From contig PMBV01000127.1 of NCBI GenBank assembly GCA_003153055.1, positions 1 to 49,638 on the forward strand: DNA of 49,638 bases. The letters run 5' to 3'. A program made the translations under genes and the position numbers. This stretch comes from Myxococcales bacterium (GTDB lineage Bacteria; Myxococcota; Myxococcia; Myxococcales; Myxococcaceae). Shown here one piece after another: positions 41,873-49,638 of the stretch. Numbering within the stretch: the first letter of the stretch is position 1; every line of letters starts with the position of its first letter. The notes beneath the pieces were generated by a model. It made no database searches. It was given only the letters and a program-made list of their open reading frames with translations, and was not told the DNA's origin.

Positions 41873-42699
41873 GGGTGAGCGAGCACCTCGCGCAGGGCGG
41901 TGACCAGCGGACGTGGCGCGGCACGGAGCTCGTGACGAAACCCTGGGCTCATCTCGACGTGCAGGAAGAGGACGCCGGCCGCTCGAGCCCGGGCGCCTTC
42001 GACATTCGTCGTCCCGCCCAGGTCCCTGGTGTCTCGGGGGTACAACGCGACGCGGCCCGCCTCGGGACGAAGGGCCTGCTGGAGCCGCGCTCCGGCGGTC
42101 GAGTGTCGGGTTCCTTCCGAGACCACCGCGGCCACGCCCTTCGGTTGGGAGTCAGCGGCGAATCCGTGGAGCTGCACGAGGGGCCACTTGGCGCCCTGGA
42201 GGAGCCCCTCGGTCGCGGAGAGGAAGATGCTCTGCTCGGCGTGCGCCACGTCGACCAGGCGCCGGTGCACCGTGTTTGCACAGAGGCAGCTGGCCCGGAG
42301 CGCGGAGAAGGTCGCCAACGCGAGGTCGCCGGTGCCTTCATCGAAGAAGGTATGGGGCGCCTGAATGCACACCGGGAGGCCATTGGCGCGAAGGGCGTAG
42401 AAGCCCGCTCCTTCACGGTGCCCATCGAGCTCACGCACGAGCCAGAGCTCCCCGCCAGCGTCCTGGCCCGTCACGAGCTCGAAGCCGGCGGCCTTCGCTT
42501 CTTCCACCAACTCGGCGGGTGGGGGGCCAGGAGCGAGGGCCCGGGCGAGCGCCGAGAACAGCTCTCGCGAGCGGTCGAGCTGCGTCGCGTCGGGTGGTTG
42601 GTACCGAAAGCTCGCGCGCTGGTACTCGCGGGCCGATTCATAGGCCTCCTGCAGGGGCAGGGCGGCGACCGTTACGAGGAGCGGGAGGACTGGGGTCAT
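41869..42699 (-). CDS. Probable zinc hydrolase resembling poly-gamma-glutamate hydrolase
   Basis: This 276-residue protein has a signal peptide (MTPVLPLLVTVAALPL). It contains PHTFFDEGTGDLA (H-x4-E) and, 62 residues after that His, VQLHGF. This matches, as I recall it, the His-Glu-His zinc site of phage PghP and the PF05908 gamma-PGA hydrolase family. The end FLHVEMSPGFR fits the family's GxQxExSxxxR segment. Such an enzyme would trim or release a gamma-linked polymer in the periplasm. The assignment comes from motif spacing only. Both ends overlap neighbours (ATGA at 42699-42696 and 41872-41869). Confidence 0.55.
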   Translation of the reverse strand: MTPVLPLLVTVAALPLQEAYESAREYQRASFRYQPPDATQLDRSRELFSALARALAPGPPPAELVEEAKAAGFELVTGQDAGGELWLVRELDGHREGAGFYALRANGLPVCIQAPHTFFDEGTGDLALATFSALRASCLCANTVHRRLVDVAHAEQSIFLSATEGLLQGAKWPLVQLHGFAADSQPKGVAAVVSEGTRHSTAGARLQQALRPEAGRVALYPRDTRDLGGTTNVEGARARAAGVLFLHVEMSPGFRHELRAAPRPLVTALREVLAHP

Positions 42700-45110
42700 G
42701 GCACACTCGAGAATTCGCCGAAGGTGCTGAACCGTTCGGGTTTGGATTGTGGGCCGCCGTAGCTGAAGAACCGTACGAAGGCCCTCGCCTTGGTTCCCTT
42801 GAGCGCCACGGCGACCAGGTGGTCTCCGGCGGGAAGGTCGTCGGCGAGCCCCACGAAGAGCGGCGTCGAACCCCAAACACCCACGGTGCTCCGGTCGAGG
42901 TAGCTCGCCCCCTGGAGTGGCTCGGCGTGGATCGGCAGGACCCGGGTGAGCCGACTGCGCAGCCGGGAGAAGCGGGTGACGGGCACCGTGCGCTGGCCCC
43001 CATCGACGGTCACCACGAGGCTGGCGTGCGCTCCCGGAGCGTCATCGAAGTAGAGCACCGCGCCGAGCGAACGCGTCTGCGCGTTCTTCCGGAGTCGGAC
43101 GGTGGCGCGCGCCCCAGCGCGGAGCGGGAAGACCCTGAAGGAGCGAAACTGCGAAGGGGAACCCGTCGGGCGGTCGACGAAGAGGCGCGCCACGGGCCGA
43201 GGGTGCGCCCGCTTCCCCGCGAGGGTGACGGACACCAGATGGACACCGGGCGTCGTCGGAGCGAGGGCCAAGGTGCCTCGGGTGGTGAACAGGGTGGCCC
43301 GGGTCGCCTCGCCCGTGTCGACGCGAATGGCCGCCTCCCGCGCGCTCCGCGACGAATCCCCGAGGTACAGCAGGTTCCACGGGAGTCGCGCCCCCGGCGA
43401 GGAGCCAGGCGGTCGGTCGAAGCGAACCTTCGAGGCCACTCCGTCAGGCAGGGGCCACCAGAGGCCGAGCTCGGAGGGCTGGCCGTCGCTCTTGGCTGGG
43501 ACGAGGACGGTGAATCTGGCCGGCTTCTGAAGGGGGTCGAGCGTCTCGGCTTGGAGTGCCGGAGGCTGATGCGGTGCCGCGCGCTCCAGTCGGACCGCGC
43601 TCCGAAGGGGCTGGATGCGGCCGCTCGCGAGGAGCTCGTCCTCGTTGCTCGGGCGCACTCGGAACCACAATGGGCGTTCGCGGGGAGCGTGGCGCAGCGA
43701 GGTCGGGCCAGTGTCGAGGGGCTGCTCGACCGGAGGGACGAACCCGGGCGAGTCGACGGCGATGAGCGCTGGAGGATCCGCGGTGAGCTCCAAGGTCGAG
43801 GCAGAGGGGGGCGGCCACAGGTAGGCCGTCGCGGGCTCGCTCGGCACCGCTCCGGGCTCGTCGTCGATTCGGTCCTCTGGCGCGGGCGACAAGGCCTGGC
43901 TGAGCGCTCCGCTGGCGACCACCCGCCGCTGCTCATCGCGCATGGTCCATCGGACATGGGAGGTGATTGGCTGCTGGTCAGGGCGAGCCTTCAGACGGGC
44001 GGAGACGTGCAGCACGCTTCCTTCTCTTCCCCGCAAATCGTACACGACGGGCGGAGCGGGCTCGGGCTCGGCGCGCGGGGTTTGCTCCAACCCGACGGCC
44101 GGGTGGAGGACCCACTCGCCGTCCGAACGAGGCTCCAGGCGCGCGGTGGCGATGGCCAGCCTCTTGTCCGAGATGACAGCTACGATGCGCGACTGCTGGT
44201 CGACGCGGACGCGCGCCGTCGTCAGTTGACTGCCCAGGGCGAGGTCGAGGCGATCTCCGGCCTTCAGGTTCAGCGGCTGACCGCGGAGTCGCCCGTCGGC
44301 CTGCAAGAGCTCGACAGTCCCGGTGACCGGCGTCCCGGCGGCGAAGAGCCGAAGCGTCCCCGGCCCCTGCACGGTGTAGGCGGCGACCTGTCCCGGCTCG
44401 ACCAGCTCGCCTCCTGGGGGCTCGACCTTGGGGAGCGGGGCGGGTGGGCCGGCGACGTAGAGACGGCGGGTCGCGCTCTCGGGGCTCGCGGGGATCCGCG
44501 CCCAGTGGTGCTTGAGGAGTTCCGCCTGGAGGTCCTCCGGCAACTGGTCCCAGTCCAGCGGACCGAGGCTCGAGGCGAGGTGACTGCGCTCGATCGGCCC
44601 ACTCCGGCTCGCGACCACTTCGGCGGCCAGTGGCGCGCGCTCCGCCTCCGCGAGCACTCGCACCGAGCCACGCCCTCCCTCGGGCTCGACGAGCGACAGC
44701 TCCAAGGTGGCGGCGGCCGACAGGGCCCGCTCCAAGGCGATCTCCCGGGTCCACGCTGGAGACACCGGCTCGCCGACATAGAAGACGGCGGGGGTGCCTT
44801 CGGGGCGCGCCCGCGGTATGCCTACCAGCGCGAACGTCTCGTCGTAGTGCTCCTCGGGGATACGGACTCGGATCGAGAAGCCTGCGCCCTCCGCGCCGCC
44901 GTCGGGTGCGAGGTCGAGATTCGTGAGGATTCGAAGTCGCCGAATTCCTTCGTTCAACGTGAACCGCGTGCCCGTCGCGTCGAGGCGATAGGCCGTCGTC
45001 TCGTGGGCGCCAGCGAGGGCAGCCGAGGTGAAGCTCGGACGGATGGTCGGGCCCCGGGCGATGAGCACCGAGGCACCGAGGATGAGCGTGAAGAGCAGGG
45101 CGCGCCTCAT
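42696..45110 (-). CDS. Large exported beta-rich protein of the PGA-like operon
   Basis: This 804-residue protein has a signal peptide (MRRALLFTLILGASVLIARG). The body is made of beta-sandwich-like stretches with no cysteine, rich in Pro and Arg. It shares the GPG-x-x-RL motif (YTVQGPGTLRLFAAG near 242) with the 1642-residue neighbour, and the C-terminal region has repeated strands (GVHLVSVTLAGKRAHPR, GDHLVAVALKGTKARAFV). No enzymatic motif is visible, so a structural or polymer-guiding periplasmic role is inferred. The ATG at 45110-45108 overlaps the upstream stop (ATGA). The open frame extends to 45521, but that part is antisense-like shadow. Confidence 0.6.
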   Translation of the reverse strand: MRRALLFTLILGASVLIARGPTIRPSFTSAALAGAHETTAYRLDATGTRFTLNEGIRRLRILTNLDLAPDGGAEGAGFSIRVRIPEEHYDETFALVGIPRARPEGTPAVFYVGEPVSPAWTREIALERALSAAATLELSLVEPEGGRGSVRVLAEAERAPLAAEVVASRSGPIERSHLASSLGPLDWDQLPEDLQAELLKHHWARIPASPESATRRLYVAGPPAPLPKVEPPGGELVEPGQVAAYTVQGPGTLRLFAAGTPVTGTVELLQADGRLRGQPLNLKAGDRLDLALGSQLTTARVRVDQQSRIVAVISDKRLAIATARLEPRSDGEWVLHPAVGLEQTPRAEPEPAPPVVYDLRGREGSVLHVSARLKARPDQQPITSHVRWTMRDEQRRVVASGALSQALSPAPEDRIDDEPGAVPSEPATAYLWPPPSASTLELTADPPALIAVDSPGFVPPVEQPLDTGPTSLRHAPRERPLWFRVRPSNEDELLASGRIQPLRSAVRLERAAPHQPPALQAETLDPLQKPARFTVLVPAKSDGQPSELGLWWPLPDGVASKVRFDRPPGSSPGARLPWNLLYLGDSSRSAREAAIRVDTGEATRATLFTTRGTLALAPTTPGVHLVSVTLAGKRAHPRPVARLFVDRPTGSPSQFRSFRVFPLRAGARATVRLRKNAQTRSLGAVLYFDDAPGAHASLVVTVDGGQRTVPVTRFSRLRSRLTRVLPIHAEPLQGASYLDRSTVGVWGSTPLFVGLADDLPAGDHLVAVALKGTKARAFVRFFSYGGPQSKPERFSTFGEFSSVP

Positions 45111-47626
45111 CGTGGCCCACCACCGGCGATGAGCAGGCTTGCCCCCGAGGCGATGGCTCGGGTCGCGCTGGCGATGGAGTCGATGGCGACGCTCCCCCGG
45201 CGCCGGTCGCCGCAAAGGGCGATGGCTCGGCGCCCCGACGACTCGACGGCCAGGCCCGAGACCCCGCGCTCGTCGTCGATGAACACCGCCAGGCGTCCCC
45301 GGGGGAGCGGACGGAGGAGCGCCACGTCGCGGGTGCGGGCGAGTCGCTCGGCGAAGACGGTCAGGTACGACTCGGGAGCGCCGCCTCCCAGGGAGATCCA
45401 CTCGGCCATGTCGCCGCGCACGACGGGGACGTGGCGCTCGGAGGCGAGCGCGAGCAGGTCCGGGCGGTCGAACCCAGCGGCACTTCCTGCGAGCGCGCGA
45501 CGGGCGAAGGGCGAGAGCCACAGCAGCGCCGCCGGGCCGGCGTCACCTGCCCGTGGCGGAAATGCTCGGAGGGGAGCGAGCGCGGGGGGCACTTCACGAG
45601 CGAGCTCGAATCGGGGCTCGAGGGTCGAGAGGAGCGGCTGGAGCCAGGAGGGCCGGTCTGCCCGCTCCGGTTGGAGCAACAGCAGCGCGTCGAAGGGCAG
45701 CTGCTCGGTGCCTCGGACAATGAGCAGAGGCCGACGCAGAGGCTCGGCCAACGCGACCGCCAACAAGGCGCCTTCGCCGTCGGTGGCCCCTCCGGGCAGC
45801 ACGCAGTCGGCTCCCAGCTGCTCGGCCGCGAAGAGTGCGGCCGGCGCGGTGTCGAGCTCCTTGCCGTGGGGGCTCGCGACCACCACCGAGGAACCCGGCC
45901 TCAGGAGCACCTGCGGCCAGCCATCGCCCTGGAGGACCAGGACCCCGTTGGGGGCCAGACGCACCGACAGACCGAGGGCCGAGAGGGCCTGCGCCAGTTG
46001 CCGCGGATTCGACCGAGCCTGGTGGATGCGCTGCGCGGCCTCGGCGATCGCCCGGGCCGGCGCCGGTGCCGTGGACAGCGATCGCTCGGCGGTGGGCGCC
46101 AGGGGCTCGAGCAGGGCCGCGCGGGCCGTGCCCGTGAGAGGCGCCGGAAGGGGCTCGGGCTGATGCGCCGCTTCGCAGGGCATCACCGGCCCGAGGCGAC
46201 GGGCGGCTTCGGCTGCCGCGGGCCCCGGCGCCACGATCAACGCCCAGTGCCGCTCCAACACCACCGCAGCGGCCCCCTCGGCCTCCGCCGGGTCGCAGGC
46301 CATGGTGGGAATCCCGCCCCCGACCACCGAGCTCATCGATGAGGGAATCGCCACGAGCCCCGGGTGGGCGTCGTCGAACACGAGCCCATACCCGTCGTCG
46401 CTGCGCGCGCGGAAGGCCTCCTGCTTGGCCTGGTCTAACTGGGGGCCGAGCGCCAGCGCCGCCGAGCGAGCACCGACCGCGTGCAGGGCGGCGACCGCTT
46501 GCGGGAGACTGAGGTAGCGCTCGGCGACCAGATCCGTCGGGTCGCTCACAGGCGGCGCGATCTTCGTCAGGAGGAGGACCAGGGCAGCGCCTTCGAAGAC
46601 ACCGGCGATGGCCGTCTGAACCGTAGGCACCAGCACCAGCGCCAGATTGCCCGAGAGCCAGATTCGCTCGGCGAGCAGGCTGGGGAGGAGGTAGCCGAGG
46701 CCGAAGAAATCGCTCGGTCGATAGCCGGGGTAACGGGCGCTCAAGAGTGCCGCCAGCACCACCTTGAGCGAGAACCCGATGAGGAAGCAGAGGACGAGCT
46801 TCCTCGGACCCTCCACGTTGGCGCGCCGGAAGCTCGGCAACCGCAGGACCTGCTTCGCCAGGACGACGATGATGAGCGCCTCACCGACGGTCGTGACCAG
46901 CTTGAGCGGGGTCGACACGGCCAAGGCGAGGAGCCCGGGCACCAAGATGCCGTGGAAGTCCCACCCGTACCGCCGGTTGAGGGCGCTCGCGAGCGCCGAG
47001 GTGACCACGAGGAGAATCTGAGCTCGAGGCGAGGTGATGAAGGAGAGCGCCAGATGATCGTAGGCCAGGTCGAAGCCGGCGATGGAGAAGTTGGTGAAGC
47101 GGGTCAGCACCACCGCCACCACCAGCCAGACCACTCCGGTCTGCACGCCGAGCTGCGCGAGGCCCGATGACAGGCCGGCCCGCCAAAGCCGGTTGGCGGT
47201 CAGCGGCACCAGCACCACTCCGATGCCGAACAACTCGCTGCGATGCGCGGCGACCGCCGGCCAGCGCACCTGGGCCCGCTCGGCGAGCCACTGAAGCGCC
47301 CACCCTTCGAGGGCTACCCGCACCGCGATGCTCGCCGCGAGCACCAGGAAGAACCGGTCGCGACCAAACACCGGGAAGCTGAGCCCGGCTCTCGTCGAGC
47401 CCGTGTCGAGCAGCTTCACCAGGCCAAGGGTGAGCATCGCCTCGACGAGCACCACGGCGGCGACCCAGGGCTGGAGCAGCAGCACCGAGCACAGGTACCC
47501 GGGCACGACGAGCCCGACGAAGTCCCAACCCCACCACTCGGTGAGCGCCGCCATGACGAGCACCCCGAGCAAAACTGGAACGAGGAGTGTGCCGTCGAGA
47601 CCGCTGGGGAAGAGAGGCATCTGCAT
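45107..47626 (-). CDS. Duplicated PgsC/CapC-like membrane protein with soluble C-terminal domain
   Basis: This 839-residue protein is the first gene of the operon. The first 350 residues form many hydrophobic segments with two copies of a PgsC/CapC motif: EWWGWDFVGLVVPGYL near 30-45 and RYGWDFHGILVPGLL near 218-232, each followed by long hydrophobic helices. Normal PgsC/CapC is one short copy of about 150 residues. The remaining 470 residues are Ala/Pro-rich and soluble, with Rossmann-like strands, and match nothing I know. PgsC pairs with PgsB to form the polymerase/exporter. ATG 47626-47624 is chosen; TTG at 47650 and ATG 47620 are alternatives. Confidence 0.7.
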   Translation of the reverse strand: MQMPLFPSGLDGTLLVPVLLGVLVMAALTEWWGWDFVGLVVPGYLCSVLLLQPWVAAVVLVEAMLTLGLVKLLDTGSTRAGLSFPVFGRDRFFLVLAASIAVRVALEGWALQWLAERAQVRWPAVAAHRSELFGIGVVLVPLTANRLWRAGLSSGLAQLGVQTGVVWLVVAVVLTRFTNFSIAGFDLAYDHLALSFITSPRAQILLVVTSALASALNRRYGWDFHGILVPGLLALAVSTPLKLVTTVGEALIIVVLAKQVLRLPSFRRANVEGPRKLVLCFLIGFSLKVVLAALLSARYPGYRPSDFFGLGYLLPSLLAERIWLSGNLALVLVPTVQTAIAGVFEGAALVLLLTKIAPPVSDPTDLVAERYLSLPQAVAALHAVGARSAALALGPQLDQAKQEAFRARSDDGYGLVFDDAHPGLVAIPSSMSSVVGGGIPTMACDPAEAEGAAAVVLERHWALIVAPGPAAAEAARRLGPVMPCEAAHQPEPLPAPLTGTARAALLEPLAPTAERSLSTAPAPARAIAEAAQRIHQARSNPRQLAQALSALGLSVRLAPNGVLVLQGDGWPQVLLRPGSSVVVASPHGKELDTAPAALFAAEQLGADCVLPGGATDGEGALLAVALAEPLRRPLLIVRGTEQLPFDALLLLQPERADRPSWLQPLLSTLEPRFELAREVPPALAPLRAFPPRAGDAGPAALLWLSPFARRALAGSAAGFDRPDLLALASERHVPVVRGDMAEWISLGGGAPESYLTVFAERLARTRDVALLRPLPRGRLAVFIDDERGVSGLAVESSGRRAIALCGDRRRGSVAIDSIASATRAIASGASLLIAGGGPR

Positions 47627-47737
47627 GGACGCGCGCGAAGCGTAGACCAAAAGCAGACAAGCACTCGCCGTCGGCCGGTACGCTCCGTTGCCCTACACGA
47701 ATGGCTCGATTTGCGCGACCGCCCGGCGCATTTTGAC

Positions 47738-47750
47738 CCGAATAATTCGG
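47738..47750. promoter_or_regulatory. Short dyad in the divergent promoter region
   Basis: CCGAATAATTCGG is a 6+1+6 perfect dyad in the 184-bp gap (47627-47810) between the divergent PGA-like operon and the clostripain-like gene. TTGACC overlaps its left end (47733-47738) and could be a -35 box for the plus strand, but no clear -10 follows at 17 bp. Operator status is speculative. Confidence 0.3.
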
Positions 47751-47810
47751 TCCGGGACTCTGCGTGCTGTGCTCGATCCATTTCTCCGACGCTTCGACCC
47801 AGGAGAACCC

Positions 47811-49589
47811 GTGAAGAGGGCCGTACGCCGGAGCTCGTCGAGGAATTTCTTCCGAGCACTGTTATCTCCAGTGGTCACTTTTGCCATCCTCGCCCTTCCG
47901 GCGACGGCGCTCGCGGCGAAGTGGACCGTGGCGACTATCCTCGTCGGGGAGTACTCGGCGATGGAGAACCGGATGCGCGACACCGGCTCCTCCGATGACG
48001 TGAATGTCGTCGTGCTTCACTACAAGAGCCAGGGAACCGCGGTGGCCTACAGGCTCCTCAAGGACACCAACGCCGCGCACCCGAAAGGCCAGTGCTGCCC
48101 CAATGGGGAGACCACCTGTTGTGACATCGAGAGCATCCCGCTCTCGTCCATCGGAATCAGCGGCGATCTCAGCGCGAGCGCGGTGAAGAAGTTCTACCAG
48201 TACATCGTGCAGCACTTCCCAGCGGACCACTACCTGCTGGGCCTGCGTGGAGAGCCGGACACCACCCGCGTGCTGACCGGAGAGTGGGCTCAGGGCATCA
48301 CCATCGTCGAGCTGAACAGTGCGCTCAAGACCTTGGTCGACGCGCGGGGAGGCAAGAAGGTGGAGTTGTTGGTGGTTGGCTTCTGTACCAGCGGAGCCCT
48401 CGACTGGGCCTACGGCGTGTCTCCGTACGTGGACTATTACGTCGGCACGCCTCAGTACACCAACCCGCCCGTGGCGGAGCGGTGGCGCGTCTACCGCTGG
48501 GCGCGTGAGGTCATCGAGAAGCCCACCATCGCGAGCCGGGCACTCGCCACGCGGGTGGTCGACCTCTTCGTGCTGACCACCACGGACTGCACCACCAACA
48601 GCAACGGTTGCAGCAACGCCCCGAAGGAGCCATGGACCTGCGTGGCCATCGACGAGGCCAAGATACCCGCCGTCGCCGCGGCGGTCAGGGACGCGGTCTG
48701 CGCGGTGCTCCCCAGCGTGACCGCCACGGTGCACAAAGCGGTGCTGAGCGCGACCACGATGTACGGGTCGAATTTCATGCCGCGCTACGACATGGCGGGC
48801 TACTTCATGAACCTCAAGAACAAGGTGACCGACGCGGCCGCGAAGGCGGCGATCGATCGAGTCCTCGAGGCCCACGACGACTCCATCGTGACCTGGAAGT
48901 ACGAGCCCGGCTCCTACTCCGACAAGGCCTACGGTTACTCCATGCTCATCGACGACATCGGCAGTGTGAGTGAGATCGGCACGTGGCAGATCGACTCCTT
49001 GTGGCAAGCCTACATGTCGAAGACGAAGGGGGGGGCGAGCCCGCTCCCCGCGGCGACGGGGATGGTGGTCGACCCCGCGGAGGTGTCCCTGGGCGTTTCG
49101 AGCCAGGCCTCCCTCACCGCGCGAGGCGTCAGCTCGAAATTCCCGATCATGTGTGCCCTCTCCCCGGTGACTTGGTCGACCGACGCGCTCAATGGCGTCG
49201 CGACGCTCGACAGCGCCACGGCGAACCCCGTGGTGATCACAGGCCAGCAAGCCGGAACCGGGACGCTCAAGGCTTCCGCGTCTGGGGTCTCCGGTCAGGC
49301 TAAAGTCACCGTCGTGGGCTCGGTCGTCAGCCCGGACGCAGGCGGCGGCCATGAGGAGTTTCCGGACAGCGGCACGGATCCCGTGAAGCCAGGCCGCGAC
49401 GGCGGCGCGAGCCCCGGGCGCCCCGACGCAGGCCACCGGCCCTCTGGCGGAGATGATGGCGGATCCAACGGCCGAATCGATCTCTCGGCCTATGGGAGCT
49501 GCGGGACCACCGACGCCAGCCTGGTGATGTGGCTGGCTCCGCTGGTCGTCGCGGTGGCCGCGCGTCGACGGCGCTCAGGGCGCGGGTAG
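47811..49589 (+). CDS. Clostripain-like (C11) surface protein with MYXO-CTERM-like tail
   Basis: This 592-residue protein starts at GTG 47811, right after the Shine-Dalgarno AGGAGAACCC. It has a signal peptide (FAILALPATALAAKW). Residues 41-380 resemble the C11/clostripain fold (VATILVGEYSAMENRMRD, then ADHYLLGLRGEPD and VELLVVGFCTSGALDWAY). The Cys of GFCTSG stands at the family nucleophile, but the catalytic His of the WDHG motif is replaced by LRG, so peptidase activity is doubtful. An Ig-like domain follows (about 430-505), then a Gly/Asp/Pro linker and a C-terminal SCG, hydrophobic helix and RRRR, typical of myxobacterial surface anchoring. Confidence 0.75.
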   Translation: MKRAVRRSSSRNFFRALLSPVVTFAILALPATALAAKWTVATILVGEYSAMENRMRDTGSSDDVNVVVLHYKSQGTAVAYRLLKDTNAAHPKGQCCPNGETTCCDIESIPLSSIGISGDLSASAVKKFYQYIVQHFPADHYLLGLRGEPDTTRVLTGEWAQGITIVELNSALKTLVDARGGKKVELLVVGFCTSGALDWAYGVSPYVDYYVGTPQYTNPPVAERWRVYRWAREVIEKPTIASRALATRVVDLFVLTTTDCTTNSNGCSNAPKEPWTCVAIDEAKIPAVAAAVRDAVCAVLPSVTATVHKAVLSATTMYGSNFMPRYDMAGYFMNLKNKVTDAAAKAAIDRVLEAHDDSIVTWKYEPGSYSDKAYGYSMLIDDIGSVSEIGTWQIDSLWQAYMSKTKGGASPLPAATGMVVDPAEVSLGVSSQASLTARGVSSKFPIMCALSPVTWSTDALNGVATLDSATANPVVITGQQAGTGTLKASASGVSGQAKVTVVGSVVSPDAGGGHEEFPDSGTDPVKPGRDGGASPGRPDAGHRPSGGDDGGSNGRIDLSAYGSCGTTDASLVMWLAPLVVAVAARRRRSGRG

Positions 49590-49638
49590 CGACGAGCCCG
49601 CATCGTGGCCCCTGTGCTCACCGAGGTCTCGGGTCGAG

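Noticed and set aside
41913..46163. 1416-residue plus-strand ORF inside the polymer operon
   Set aside because: Arg/Gly-rich shadow with no domains. The minus strand carries four coupled, signal-peptide- or motif-bearing genes here.
47811..49589. Clostripain-like protein as the depolymerase of the adjacent polymer operon
   Set aside because: Divergent orientation, a missing catalytic His and a surface anchor give no functional link. The operon already has its own hydrolase candidate.
1..49638. tRNA, rRNA, transposase, integrase, riboswitch or CRISPR array
   Set aside because: None recognised on either strand. No cloverleaf, DDE/serine recombinase motif or repeat-spacer pattern was seen, though small RNAs cannot be excluded by eye.

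Overview
High-GC bacterial DNA, most likely from a myxobacterium (Myxococcota). Pointers are the very high GC content with G/C in third codon positions, a MYXO-CTERM-like C-terminus on the last protein (SCG, hydrophobic helix, RRRR cluster), an ECF sigma/FecR-TPR/outer-membrane/VWA lipoprotein set, a REC-PAS-kinase-REC hybrid and many secreted proteins without recognisable domains. The taxon is inferred from gene content only.

Layout. (1) 1-3003: a partial AAA+ ATPase gene running off the left edge (minus strand), a 26-bp inverted repeat beside its 5' region, and a plus-strand cassette made of an ABC/AAA-type ATPase and a small PD-(D/E)XK-like protein. A short ORF on each side of this pair appears frameshifted. 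The cassette resembles two-gene anti-phage ATPase-nuclease systems but matches no named one I know. (2) 3033-4267: a DUF4337-type membrane protein and a hypothetical. (3) 4325-9881: a minus-strand operon, transcribed nadE-like > acyl-AMP ligase > PrmC-like methyltransferase > acyl carrier protein > asparagine-synthase-like amidotransferase, which looks like a small amide-forming pathway. (4) 9894-20508: a tiny ORF, a chemoreceptor with a c-type haem motif, a DUF3050 protein, a lipoprotein, a hybrid histidine kinase, a GT-C-like membrane protein with a repeat tail, and small envelope proteins. (5) 20609-24670: a sigma factor, FecR-like and outer-membrane-protein operon followed by a VWA lipoprotein. 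(6) 24686-31508: an SDR gene and the arginine operon argC > argJ-argB fusion > argR > argH > argF, with an ARG-box-like palindrome over the argC leader. (7) 31807-32928: a His-rich metal-binding protein and a second SDR. (8) 32949-47626: five large or medium genes on the minus strand, every junction an ATGA or GTGA overlap. The first product carries two PgsC/CapC-like membrane modules, the last is a PgsB/CapB-like Mur ligase with helical repeats, and between them are two giant exported proteins (one with a predicted outer-membrane barrel) and a probable zinc hydrolase resembling poly-gamma-glutamate hydrolase. (9) 47811-49589: a divergent clostripain-like surface protein.

Region 8 is the best candidate for an undescribed system: a Gram-negative, envelope-spanning version of the poly-gamma-glutamate capsule machinery, or a pathway for a related gamma-linked polymer. 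Region 1 is second, and the amidotransferase/ACP operon and the argJ-argB fusion follow. Indel-like frame breaks cluster in the first 3 kb, so either that region is decaying or the sequence there is less accurate.
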